Below the pieces are notes generated by a model. It was not told the origin of the DNA. It was given only the letters and a program-made list of their open reading frames with translations, and made no database searches. 64,000 nt of DNA from Parafrankia discariae (GTDB lineage Bacteria > Actinomycetota > Actinomycetes > Frankiales > Frankiaceae): the NCBI RefSeq assembly GCF_000373365.1, contig NZ_KB891216.1, positions 1-64,000 of the forward strand, read 5' to 3'. The position numbers and the translations under genes were made by a program. Shown here piece after piece: positions 25,547 to 33,511 of this stretch (positions within the stretch are counted from its first letter, which is position 1; each line of letters starts with the position of its first letter).

Positions 25547-25776
25547 CCCCCAGCGGCGAGCTCGGCGGCCACCAGGGAGCTGATGCGGCCCGCCCGGGCC
25601 TCGTCGACGATGACTTCCAGCTGTTCGATGCTCATCTGGATCCGCTGGCCGAAGTCGTCGGTGAGGACGACCCGGCGGTCGGCCGCGGCGTCATGGTCGA
25701 TGTAGAGCTCCGGGCAGCCGCAGCTGCACTTCCCGCAGAACGTGATGACGCGATTCAGGGCGTCCGACCCGCTCAT
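25543..25776 (-). CDS. Small Cys-rich protein of unknown function
   Basis: 77 residues starting 'MSGSDALNRVITFCGKCSCGCPELYID'. Four Cys lie within nine residues (C-x2-C-x-C-x-C), followed by an acidic region and a C-terminal helix; it is probably a zinc or Fe-S binding module. I do not recognise the family. ATG 25776 is chosen because the Cys motif follows closely; the upstream extension to 25890 is low complexity. It is translationally coupled to the DUF5134-like membrane protein, which suggests a joint metal- or redox-related role. Confidence 0.65.
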   Translation of the reverse strand: MSGSDALNRVITFCGKCSCGCPELYIDHDAAADRRVVLTDDFGQRIQMSIEQLEVIVDEARAGRISSLVAAELAAGG

Positions 25777-25910
25777 GGCACCTCGCACGACGACGGTAAG
25801 ATCATCTGAGTGTAAGCGGTCGAGCCCGCCGAGCCGACCGAATCCGCCCACCATCACGCCGCCGGCCGGGCGGCGCGGCGGAGCCGCCACGTCGCCCGGC
25901 CGGGGCCGGC

Positions 25911-26582
25911 TCAGCCGTGGCGCGCGGCGTCCGCCCAGGCCAGCACGGCGAGCACCCGGCGGTTCTCGGTGGGCTCCGGGCGCAGCTCCAGCTTGGCGAA
26001 GATGCTCGCGATGTGGGATTCGACCGTCTTCGGGCTCAGGTGCACCCGCTGGGCGATCCCACTGTTCGACAGGCCCTGGGCCATCAGTTCGAGGATGCGA
26101 CGCTCACGCTCCGACAGCCCGCTCAGGCGCTGCGACTGCGGGTAGCCGGCGAGCAGCCGCGCGGCGATGTGCGAGTCGATGACCGGCTGCCCCTCGCAGA
26201 GCCGCTCGAGGGTGTCCTTCAGGGCCTGCCGGTTGGTGATGTTGTCCTTGCGCATGTAGCCGATACCGGCGGCGCCGCCGGCGAACAGGTCGGCGGCGAA
26301 CGGGTCGTCGTCGTGCGCGGTGACCACCAGCACGCCCATCGACGGATGCGCCCGCCGCAGCGCACGGGCGGTCAGCAGCCCCTCGTTCGTCCTGGTGGGG
26401 GGCATCCGCATGTCGACGATCGCGACGTCGGGCGGGGCGTCCCGCACGACGGCGAGCAGTTCCGTCCCGGTCGGCACGGAGGCGGTGACCTCCACCCCGA
26501 TCGTCGCCAGCAGGACGCTGAGCGCCTCCCGGATGAGCCCACTGTCCTCGGCGATCGCAACACGCACACCGGATCTTCTCAC
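25911..26582 (-). CDS. NarL/FixJ-type response regulator (intact)
   Basis: 223 residues. The receiver domain has 'VAIAEDSG', phospho-Asp in 'VAIVDMRMPP', Thr in 'VLVVTAHDDD' and Lys in 'YMRKDN'. The C-terminal LuxR HTH has 'LSERERRILELMAQGLSNSGIAQRVHLSPKTVESHI' (in pieces), complete with recognition helix. It should bind DNA when phosphorylated. It starts with GTG 26582, divergent (96 bases) from the degenerate kinase gene at 26679. Those genes are its obvious partners by position, yet the kinase lacks its phospho-His, so its real phosphodonor is uncertain. Confidence 0.88.
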   Translation of the reverse strand: MRRSGVRVAIAEDSGLIREALSVLLATIGVEVTASVPTGTELLAVVRDAPPDVAIVDMRMPPTRTNEGLLTARALRRAHPSMGVLVVTAHDDDPFAADLFAGGAAGIGYMRKDNITNRQALKDTLERLCEGQPVIDSHIAARLLAGYPQSQRLSGLSERERRILELMAQGLSNSGIAQRVHLSPKTVESHIASIFAKLELRPEPTENRRVLAVLAWADAARHG

Positions 26583-26678
26583 GCTCCCCGGACGGCCCTG
26601 TCACACACCGGGATAACCCGCGCCAGTTCCGGGGGACATCCGGTAGGAACCGCGCGATCACTCGGGTAGACCTGACGG

Positions 26679-28508
26679 ATGCCGGTCGGCTCCGGGCGTT
26701 CCGCGACGGCGCGGCTCGCCGCCTCGACGACGGCCACGACGCTGCTCGTGGCCGCGGCGGCCGTTGCCGCCGGCTGGCCGTACTGGGCGGACCACCCCCT
26801 CGCCGCCGTCCCGAACGTCGGCGTGGCGGTGGCACTGGTCGTGGCCGGCCTGCTGCTGTGCGGTGACCCGGCGTCGTGGCGGTGCGGGGCGCTGCTGGCC
26901 CTCGGCGGCCTGTGCTGTCCGCTCACCTGGCTGATGAGCTGGGACACCGGGCCGCTGCCGCTGATCGCCGTCCTCGGTCAGTCCGCCTACTGGATGGTCT
27001 ACGCCTGGGGGCTGCTGCTCTACCCGGGGAACACCCTGCGCGGCCGGGCCGACCGGTGGTGGGTCACGGCCACGGCGGTGATCCTGCTGGGCGGGCAGGC
27101 GCTGACGGTCGTCATCTCCCGGCCGTCCTGGAACGGGTTCACCGACGGCGTGCTGTGGCCCGCGCCGCTGCTGGTCGGCCGGGGCCGTTTCGAGGCGGTG
27201 CTGGACGTCCTGCTGGTGCTCTACGTGCTGGTCCCGGCCGCGTTCGTGCTGCTGGCGGTCGTCCGGATCCGGGCGGCGCGCGGCCTGGAGCGGATGGTCG
27301 CCGGCCCGGTGCTGCTCTCGGCGGGCTTCGTGGCGCTGGTCGCCGCGGTGACCTACCCGGGCCTGATGGCCGAGCCGGAGCTGGGCCGCATCGAGGACGC
27401 GGTCGCGCTGCAGGGGGCCGCCTCGATCGTCGCCCCCGTCGTGCTGCTCGCCGTCGGCGCCCACCGCCGGCTGCTGCTGGCGACGACCGCCGACCGGCTC
27501 GGGCGGGAGATCGGGTCACCGACGCCGGCCTCGGTGCGGGCGGCGCTGCGGACCGTGCTGCGCGACCCGACCCTCGAGGTCTACTACCGACAGCCGGACA
27601 CGGAGGTGTTCGTGGATCTGCACGGCCGGGTGGTGGAGCTCCCCCCGGAGGACCACCGGGGGGAACGGGAGGACCGGGGGAGGCGGGAGGACCGGTCGGG
27701 CCCGGGGCGGCGCTGGTACGTCCCGGTGCGGCCGGTGGCCGGCGCCCCGGGGAGCGTCCCGGGCCCGGTCGCGGTCCTGAGCGTCGATCCCGTCCTGCGC
27801 CGCCACCGGCCGCAGGTGGCGGCGGCGGTGGTGGCGGCGGCCACGGTGCTGGAGCAGGCGCGGGCGCAGAGCCGCCTGCGCGCGCAGCTCGTCCGCCTGG
27901 GCGAGACGCGCCGGCGGGCCGCGCGCGTCCAGGCCCGCGAGTGGGCGCTCGTCGGGCGGGAGCTGGACGACGGCGTCCGCCGGCGCCTGGCCGAGCTCGC
28001 CGCGGCGGCGGGGGACGTCGCCCGGACGGTGTCCGAGCCGGCCACCGCGCGGGCCCTGGCGGAGATCGGCGCAGGGTTGCGCGCGGCGCACGGCGAGCTC
28101 GCGGACATCGTCCGGCCGGGGCATCCCGCCGTCCTGGAGCGGGACGGCCTGCTCCCGGCGCTGGAGAGTCTCGCCGCGGCGCTGGGGCTGTGCGGGCAGA
28201 ACCTGCTGTGGGTGCCCGCCGGCCGCTTCGACGTGACGGCCGAGCGGGCGATGTACGCGGCGCTCGCCGCGGCGTTGCGCACCATCGCCGCCGCGACCGC
28301 GACCGGGGCCGCGACCGGGGCCGGGGCCGCCCGGGTCGAGGTGCGTGCCGAGGGCGCGATGCTCGTCGGCGAGATCACCTCGGCGGTGCCGGTGGCCGGC
28401 GGGGTGCGGGCCGCCGCCGACCACGCCCGGGCGCTGGGCGGTTCGGTCGCCGTCCACGGTGTCGCCGGCGGCACCACGACGACCCGGGTGACGGTCCCGT
28501 GCGGGTAG
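26679..28508 (+). CDS. Degenerate NarX/DesK-type sensor kinase
   Basis: 609 residues. The N-terminal 260 residues hold about seven to eight TM helices and a linker follows. The HisKA_3-like helix reads 'EWALVGRELDDGVRRRLAEL': the ELHDG phospho-acceptor His is replaced by Asp430. In the ATPase part, the usual 'EALTN' N-box is replaced by 'AALAAALRTIAA' and no DxG box is visible, although the final 'ARALGGSVAVHGVAGGTTTTRV' keeps the fold's last strand. By sequence it is probably a pseudokinase that senses with its membrane domain and signals through binding. Its last bases overlap the next regulator by 10. Confidence 0.8.
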   Translation: MPVGSGRSATARLAASTTATTLLVAAAAVAAGWPYWADHPLAAVPNVGVAVALVVAGLLLCGDPASWRCGALLALGGLCCPLTWLMSWDTGPLPLIAVLGQSAYWMVYAWGLLLYPGNTLRGRADRWWVTATAVILLGGQALTVVISRPSWNGFTDGVLWPAPLLVGRGRFEAVLDVLLVLYVLVPAAFVLLAVVRIRAARGLERMVAGPVLLSAGFVALVAAVTYPGLMAEPELGRIEDAVALQGAASIVAPVVLLAVGAHRRLLLATTADRLGREIGSPTPASVRAALRTVLRDPTLEVYYRQPDTEVFVDLHGRVVELPPEDHRGEREDRGRREDRSGPGRRWYVPVRPVAGAPGSVPGPVAVLSVDPVLRRHRPQVAAAVVAAATVLEQARAQSRLRAQLVRLGETRRRAARVQAREWALVGRELDDGVRRRLAELAAAAGDVARTVSEPATARALAEIGAGLRAAHGELADIVRPGHPAVLERDGLLPALESLAAALGLCGQNLLWVPAGRFDVTAERAMYAALAAALRTIAAATATGAATGAGAARVEVRAEGAMLVGEITSAVPVAGGVRAAADHARALGGSVAVHGVAGGTTTTRVTVPCG

Positions 28509-29245
28509 CGGTCGCCGACGACAGCCCGCACTTCCGCACGGGCCTGCGGGCGCTGCTGACCAGCCTCGACGTGGACGTCGTCGCCGTGGTGGAGCGCGGC
28601 GCCGACCTGGTCTCGGTGGTGCTGGCCGCACCCGCCACCGCCCCGGTGGACGTCGCCCTGGTGGACATGCGGATGCCGCCCACCGGCACCGACGAGGGGC
28701 TGCGCACCGCGCGGCGGATCAAGGCGTTCCGCCCGGACACGGCGGTGCTGGTGTTCTCCGCCGACGACGAGGCCCCCTATGCCGCCGAACTGCTCGGTGC
28801 GGCGTTGCCGGGAACCGGCTACGCGCTCAAGTCCAACATCACCCGGCGCGACGTCCTGCGCTCGACGCTGAGCCGGCTGGTGCGGGGCGAGATCGTCGTC
28901 GACGGTGACGTCGCCCGCCGGCTGGCGACCCGGCCCGAGCGCGCGCCGGACCTGCTCCGGCTGGACGAGCGGGAACGCGCGGCGCTGGTGCTGGCGCTGC
29001 GCGGGCAGCCGGTCGAGGCCGCCGCGCTGGCGGGCCTGCGGGCGAAGCTGGGGCTGCCGGCCGGCCCCGACCTCACCCGCCGGCTGCTCACCTGGCTGCT
29101 CGCGCCAGTCGCCAGCCCAGCCCCAGTCCCGGCCCCCGGCCCTCGTCCGAGCCCCGGGGCTGGGCCGAGCCCCGGGGCTGGGCCCCAGCCCCGGGCTAGC
29201 TCTCCCCCGCCCCGTGACCCCCCGCGGCGTGCCGGAGCCGGATGA
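28499..29245 (+). CDS. Response regulator with degenerate DNA-binding domain
   Basis: 248 residues. The receiver is intact: 'VAVADDSP', phospho-Asp56 in 'LVDMRMPP', 'VLVFSADDE', and Lys111 in 'YALKSN'. The region after it begins like a LuxR HTH ('LDERERAALVLALRGQ') but lacks the 'GLSNxEIA...TVKTHV' recognition helices and passes into a Pro/Gly/Ala-rich tail encoded by 18-bp repeats. It is unlikely to bind DNA in the usual way. GTG 28499 overlaps the kinase stop. Its 3' end overlaps the 3' end of the convergent ALDH gene by 50 bases, so the tail may be a decayed end running into a terminator. Confidence 0.75.
   Translation: MRVAVADDSPHFRTGLRALLTSLDVDVVAVVERGADLVSVVLAAPATAPVDVALVDMRMPPTGTDEGLRTARRIKAFRPDTAVLVFSADDEAPYAAELLGAALPGTGYALKSNITRRDVLRSTLSRLVRGEIVVDGDVARRLATRPERAPDLLRLDERERAALVLALRGQPVEAAALAGLRAKLGLPAGPDLTRRLLTWLLAPVASPAPVPAPGPRPSPGAGPSPGAGPQPRASSPPPRDPPRRAGAG
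29149..29192. terminator. GC-rich repeat and hairpin at the convergent 3' ends
   Basis: Two tandem copies of an 18-base unit beginning GAGCCCCGGGGCTGG (29149-29166 and 29167-29184) each contain a 12-bp palindrome. A further hairpin GGGGCTGG/CCAGCCCC spans 29174-29192. It lies where the plus-strand regulator and the minus-strand ALDH end and can act in both directions. Confidence 0.5.
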
Positions 29246-30689
29246 GGCACCGCAGCACCGTGGACGTCCCCGGGGCGGGCCGGTACCGGGCCGCGTTGAC
29301 CCAGGGCAGGCCCACCCGCCGGATGGCCACCGAGCGCGGCCGGGCGAACTCGCGCAGGCCGGCGGCACCATGGACCCGGCCGAACCCGCTGTCGCCGCTC
29401 CCGCCGAACGGCAGCGCCGGGATCGCGGCGAACGACAGCACCGCGTTGACCGAGACCATCCCGGCGTCCAGGCGCGCGGCGATCCGTTCGCCGTGGGCCC
29501 GGGAGAACACAGCCGCGCCCAGGCCGTAGGCGGTGCCGTTCGCCAGGGCGACGGCCTCGTCGACGTCGGCGACGGTGCGCACGGTCATCGTCGGCCCGAA
29601 GGTCTCCTCGCGCACGGCCGCGCTGTCCTCGGGGACGTCCACGAGCACGATCGGGTCGATGTACCGCGGGCGCACCGACTCCGGGCCGCCGAGCAGCGCC
29701 GACCCGCCGCGGGCGAGCGCGTCGTCGACGTGGCGGCGGACCACCTCGCTCTGCCGGGACAGCGTCATCGGGCCGTAGGCGGCGCCGGCGTCCGACCCGG
29801 GCCGGACGTCGGCGAGGACCCGGCGCAGCTGGGTGAGGAAGGCGTCCCGGACGCCGGCGACGACGTAGACCCGCTCCACCCCGGCGCAGGTCTGGCCGGC
29901 GTTCGCCGTGGCCCCCCAGGCCACCGCGCGCGCCGCGGCGGCCAGGTCGGCGTCCGGCGCGACGATCGCCGCGTCCTTGCCGCCGCACTCGACGACGACG
30001 GGGGTCAGGGTCTCGGCGCAGGTGGCCATGACCCGCCGTGCCGTCGCCGCCGAACCGGTGAAGGCGATCTTGTCGACACCGGCCGCGCACAGCGCCGCTC
30101 CGGTCTCGGCGAGCCCGGTCACCGTGGTGAAAACACCGGGGGGCAGGTCCGGGTTCGCGGCGGCGAACGTCTCGGCCAGGCGCACACCGAGGGCGGGCGT
30201 GAGCTCGCTGGGTTTGAACACGACGGTGTTGCCCGCGGCCAGCGCGTAGGCGATGGACCCCATCGGGGTCAGGATCGGGTAGTTCCACGGCCCGATCACG
30301 CCGACCACGCCGTAGGGCAGGTGGTCGACACGGGCGTGGTGGTTGGCCAGCACGAGCCCGGTGCGGACCCGCCGGGTGCGCAGGACGCGGTGTGCGTTGC
30401 GCGCCGCCCAGCGCAGGTGTTCGCAGGTCAGCAGGAGCTCGAGCCGGCAGTCGGCCTCCGGTTTCCCGTTCTCCAGGCGCATGAGTTCGATCAGGTCGCG
30501 GTCATGGGCGGCGAGGTGGGCGTTCCAGCGCAGCAGGGCGGCGCGGCGGCCCGCGAAGCCCGCGGCCCGCCACGCCCCGGCGGCGGCCCGGGCCGCCCGC
30601 ACGCTCACCGCGACGTCGTCGGCGGACATGGCCAGGTAGGTCCCGATGACCTCGTCCGTCGCCGGATTGCGTGTCTCGAACTTCGTCAT
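29196..30689 (-). CDS. Aldehyde dehydrogenase family protein
   Basis: 497 residues. An NAD(P)-dependent aldehyde/semialdehyde dehydrogenase with 'VIGPWNYPI' (cofactor cradle), 'FKPSELTP', 'AFTGSAATAR', the general base in 'VVECGGKD' and the catalytic Cys in 'NAGQTCAGVERVYV'. 'REETFGPTM' and 'GLGAAVFSR' close the domain. The Pro-Trp-Asn-Tyr pattern is typical of the coniferyl-aldehyde/fatty-aldehyde branch. Start chosen at ATG 30689 (MTKFETRNP); an upstream frame adds ten unlikely residues. It lies 76 bases after the enoyl-CoA hydratase gene in the same direction, so an acyl or aldehyde catabolic operon is probable. Confidence 0.88.
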   Translation of the reverse strand: MTKFETRNPATDEVIGTYLAMSADDVAVSVRAARAAAGAWRAAGFAGRRAALLRWNAHLAAHDRDLIELMRLENGKPEADCRLELLLTCEHLRWAARNAHRVLRTRRVRTGLVLANHHARVDHLPYGVVGVIGPWNYPILTPMGSIAYALAAGNTVVFKPSELTPALGVRLAETFAAANPDLPPGVFTTVTGLAETGAALCAAGVDKIAFTGSAATARRVMATCAETLTPVVVECGGKDAAIVAPDADLAAAARAVAWGATANAGQTCAGVERVYVVAGVRDAFLTQLRRVLADVRPGSDAGAAYGPMTLSRQSEVVRRHVDDALARGGSALLGGPESVRPRYIDPIVLVDVPEDSAAVREETFGPTMTVRTVADVDEAVALANGTAYGLGAAVFSRAHGERIAARLDAGMVSVNAVLSFAAIPALPFGGSGDSGFGRVHGAAGLREFARPRSVAIRRVGLPWVNAARYRPAPGTSTVLRCLIRLRHAAGGHGAGES

Positions 30690-30765
30690 CCCAACCACCG
30701 TCCCGTCCCGCCTTCTCACCCGCCTGGCACCGGAACGACCCCGTCTGGCGCCGGCCGGCGTCCGG

Positions 30766-31542
30766 CTACTTGCCCTGGAAGACCGGCGCGCGCTTCTCGC
30801 TCCGGGCGCGGCGGCCCTCCTGGGCGTCCTCGCTGGTCCAGCATGCCTGGTAGGCGGCCATCACCTCACCGGGCCGCACCGCCTCGGGGTCGGCGGCCGC
30901 GTTGAACGCGCGCTTGGAGTAGGCGAGGGTCAGCGGTGCGAGGCCGGCGATCTCCCGGGCCCAGGCGAGGGCGGTGTCCAGCCCGCCGACCCGCTGGACC
31001 AGGCCCAGATCGAAGGCCCGGCGGGCCGGGACGCTCTCGCAGCCGAGCACGATCGCGCGGGCCGGGCCGCCGCCGGCCAGCTCGGCCAGCCGGCGCAGCG
31101 TCCACGGGTCCACCGACAGGCCCAGGCGCGCCGTCGGCACCGCGAACGAGGCCTCCTCGACGGCGACCCGCAGGTCGGCGGCGAGCGCGAGCTGCAGTCC
31201 GGCGCCGATCGCCGGGCCGTTGATGGCGGCGATCACCGGGACGGGCGCGCCGGTGAGGGCGTGCAGCGCCCCGTAGAGCGCGTCGGTGAAGGCCTCGCCG
31301 TAGACCTGGTCGAGATCCGCTCCGGCGCAGAAGCTCGTCCCGGAGCCGGTGAGGACCACGGCCCGGGCACCGGCGTCCAACGCCCGGCCGATGCCGGCGC
31401 GCAGGCCGAGGCAGTGCTCGGTGTCCAGCGCGTTGCGGCGCTCGGGCCGGTCGATCCGCACCACGGCGATCTGGGGGTCGGCGGGGCGCTCGTCAGCCCC
31501 GGGCTGGGAGTCGGACACGCCGCGGAGTTCAACGTCTATCAC
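30766..31542 (-). CDS. Enoyl-CoA hydratase/isomerase family protein
   Basis: 258 residues with the crotonase fold: 'IAVVRIDRPERRNALD', oxyanion hole segments 'GTSFCAGADLDQV' and 'INGPAIGAGLQLALAADLRVA', and a C-terminal helical part ('AYSKRAFNAAAD'). The second catalytic Glu position in 'SFAVPTARLGL' is not clearly present, so the reaction (hydration, isomerisation or other) is unsure. The GTG start at 31542 lies four bases after the E1-alpha stop. It belongs to the E1alpha-hydratase-ALDH run. Confidence 0.82.
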   Translation of the reverse strand: MIDVELRGVSDSQPGADERPADPQIAVVRIDRPERRNALDTEHCLGLRAGIGRALDAGARAVVLTGSGTSFCAGADLDQVYGEAFTDALYGALHALTGAPVPVIAAINGPAIGAGLQLALAADLRVAVEEASFAVPTARLGLSVDPWTLRRLAELAGGGPARAIVLGCESVPARRAFDLGLVQRVGGLDTALAWAREIAGLAPLTLAYSKRAFNAAADPEAVRPGEVMAAYQACWTSEDAQEGRRARSEKRAPVFQGK

Positions 31543-31546
31543 GGCG

Positions 31547-32629
31547 TCAACCCTCCCAGATCTCACCCCGCTGCTCCCGAAGTAGCGGGGAGCCACCCAC
31601 GAGCACGTGATCCAACAGGGTGCGCGGGGCCGGGTCGGGCAGGGCCAGGCACTCCCGGCGCAGGGTGGCCGCGGCCTCCTCCGCCTCCGCCCGCACCCCG
31701 TCGAACCAGGCCGCGTCGTGCGTGCGGCCGAGCAGCAGCGCGACCCGGTCGATCGGGTCGCGCTCCCGCCACGCCGCGACCTCGGCGGCCTCCTGGTACC
31801 TGCTGGCGTCGTCGGACGTGGTGTGCGGCGCCATCCGGTAGGTGTTCGCCTCGATCAGGACGGGCCCGCGCCCGGAGCGGGCGTGCTCCAGGGCCCAGCT
31901 GGTCACCGCGTGCACCGCGAGCACGTCGTTGCCGTCCACCCGCACGCCGGGGAAGCCGAAGCCCGCCGCGCGGTGGGCCAGCGGGACGGGCGACTGGCGC
32001 GCGCTGGGCGTGGAGATCGCCCACTGGTTGTTCTGGCAGAAGAACACCACCGGCGCGCCGAAGCTCGCCGCCCAGACGAACGCCTCGTTCGCGTCCCCCT
32101 GGCTCATCGCGCCGTCGCCGAGGTAGACCATCACCGCCTGGTCGGCCGCCCCGTCGAGGCGGACCCCCAGGGCGTAGCCCACCGCGTGCAGGGTCTGCGA
32201 CGCCAGCACCAGCACGTAGTTGGCCACGTTGTACGCCTCGGGATCCCAGCCACCGTGCGTGACGCCCCGCAGCAGGCGCAGCGCCTCGACCGGGGGGACG
32301 CCGCGGTGCCACACCACGGCGTGCTCGCGGTAGCTGGGGAAGAGGAAGTCGGCCCGGCCGGCGGCGGCCGCCGAGCCCACCTGCGCGGCCTCCTGGCCCC
32401 GCAGCGGAATCCACAGGACCAGCTCGCCCTGGCGCTGCAGCGCCGTGGCCTCCTCGTCGAGGCGGCGCGCCCGCACCATCTCCCGGTAGAACGACTCCGT
32501 CTGCCGGGAATCAGCACGCAGAGTGAAACGCGGGTCGTCGACGAGAGTGCCGTCCGGCGCAAGCAGCCGAACACCCGTGTCGAACGGCGCACCGTTCTCA
32601 CTGCGTTCCGCCATCAACGTCATCCGCAT
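31547..32629 (-). CDS. 2-oxo acid dehydrogenase E1 alpha subunit (PdhA/BkdA-like)
   Basis: 360 residues. It has the thiamine diphosphate motif 'GDGAMSQGDANEAF...NN', with 'FFCQNNQWAIST' completing it, 'FLFPSYREHAVVWHRGV' and a TPP/phosphorylation loop 'ANTYRMAPHTTSDDASRY'. It should decarboxylate pyruvate or a branched-chain 2-oxo acid together with an E1 beta subunit. No E1 beta, E2 or E3 gene is in the window; instead an enoyl-CoA hydratase follows at once. Either the partner is encoded elsewhere or this subunit works in an acetoin- or branched-chain-type variant. Confidence 0.85.
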   Translation of the reverse strand: MRMTLMAERSENGAPFDTGVRLLAPDGTLVDDPRFTLRADSRQTESFYREMVRARRLDEEATALQRQGELVLWIPLRGQEAAQVGSAAAAGRADFLFPSYREHAVVWHRGVPPVEALRLLRGVTHGGWDPEAYNVANYVLVLASQTLHAVGYALGVRLDGAADQAVMVYLGDGAMSQGDANEAFVWAASFGAPVVFFCQNNQWAISTPSARQSPVPLAHRAAGFGFPGVRVDGNDVLAVHAVTSWALEHARSGRGPVLIEANTYRMAPHTTSDDASRYQEAAEVAAWRERDPIDRVALLLGRTHDAAWFDGVRAEAEEAAATLRRECLALPDPAPRTLLDHVLVGGSPLLREQRGEIWEG

Positions 32630-32721
32630 GATTCCTGTCTGGTCGACGACACAGTTTGCGATGCCTGCGAGGAGGGGACACCCGAGGGGTAGTCATCACC
32701 CGACCCAGGGGGCAGTCCGTC

Positions 32722-33003
32722 GTGTTTCAAATTATTTGGATAGTGCTGGCAGGTCTAGTCATCGGTCTTCTCGCCCGGCTCATCCTGCGCGGGCGGCAGG
32801 ATATCCCGATCTGGCTCACCGTAGTCCTCGGTATAGTCGGCGCCCTGATTGGAAATGTGATCGCCAGCGCCATCGGTGTTCGTAACACATCGGGCATCGA
32901 CTGGATTCGACACGTTCTTCAGGTCGGTGTCGCCGTCGCCCTGGTCGCGCTCGTCGCACCGCTGTGGGCGAGCCGCCACCAGCATCACCCGGTCGGCCGG
33001 TAG
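32722..33003 (+). CDS. GlsB/YeaQ/YmgE-type small membrane protein
   Basis: 93 residues with three hydrophobic segments: 'IIWIVLAGLVIGLLARLIL', 'IWLTVVLGIVGALIGNVIA' and 'VGVAVALVALVAPL'. The G-rich pattern is that of the 'transglycosylase-associated protein' family (a misleading historical name; function unclear, often stress induced). GTG 32722 is chosen because TM1 begins immediately; the frame extends to 32656 without homology. Monocistronic, with terminator hairpins downstream. Confidence 0.8.
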   Translation: MFQIIWIVLAGLVIGLLARLILRGRQDIPIWLTVVLGIVGALIGNVIASAIGVRNTSGIDWIRHVLQVGVAVALVALVAPLWASRHQHHPVGR

Positions 33004-33028
33004 CCCCTCCGCGGGTCGGTGGTCCGGA

Positions 33029-33050
33029 CACCGGCGGGCGAGCGCCGGTG
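33029..33050. terminator. Hairpin after the small membrane protein gene
   Basis: CACCGGCG (33029-33036) pairs with CGCCGGTG (33043-33050) over a 6-base loop. An outer GCGGGTC/GACCCGC pairing can extend the structure. Confidence 0.55.
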
Positions 33051-33066
33051 ACCCGCTGTCCGCGGG

Positions 33067-33096
33067 CCGGGCCCGCTCCGCGAGGGGCGGGCCCGG
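33067..33096. terminator. Second hairpin between convergent genes
   Basis: CCGGGCCCG (33067-33075) pairs with CGGGCCCGG (33088-33096), loop 12 bases, just before the stop of the minus-strand UBP zinc-finger gene. Likely bidirectional. Confidence 0.55.
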
Positions 33097-33102
33097 AACT
33101 TC

Positions 33103-33381
33103 CTAGACATAGGCCTCGTCCACATAGCACCAGCGCCAGTCCTCGCCCGGTTCGTACGAGCGGACGATGGGGTGGTCGTGGGTGTGCGCGTGGGCCCGGG
33201 CGTGCCGCAACGGAGAGGAGTCGCAACACCCCACATTGCCACATGTGAGACACAGCCTCAGGTGCACCCATTGCGAACCGACCCGCAGACACTCGCCGCA
33301 GCCGTCCGGCGGGGTGGGCTCGACGGGTCGTACCGACGACAGATGCGGATCTTCCCCAGCGGCCATGAACCCATTGTCCAT
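33103..33381 (-). CDS. UBP-type zinc finger protein
   Basis: 92 residues. It has the Zf-UBP pattern: 'CGEC', then 'WVHLRLCLTCGNVGCCDSS', then 'RHARAHAHTHDHPIVRSYEPGEDWRWCY'. These Cys and His residues form the zinc sites of the eukaryotic ubiquitin-binding fold, found in small actinobacterial proteins of unknown role. ATG 33381 is preferred; ATG 33366 is also possible. It is a single gene convergent with the small membrane protein. Confidence 0.82.
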   Translation of the reverse strand: MDNGFMAAGEDPHLSSVRPVEPTPPDGCGECLRVGSQWVHLRLCLTCGNVGCCDSSPLRHARAHAHTHDHPIVRSYEPGEDWRWCYVDEAYV

Positions 33382-33511
33382 TGACCCAGGGCGGGCTGCC
33401 AAGCAGGCCACCATCCCGCCTCGAAATCTCAGTACGTCCTAAATTCTGTCGTACGAAGAACCCGTGACCGCGGACACTCCCACCCGGCCGGAAAATGAAT
33501 GGCCGCGCTTC

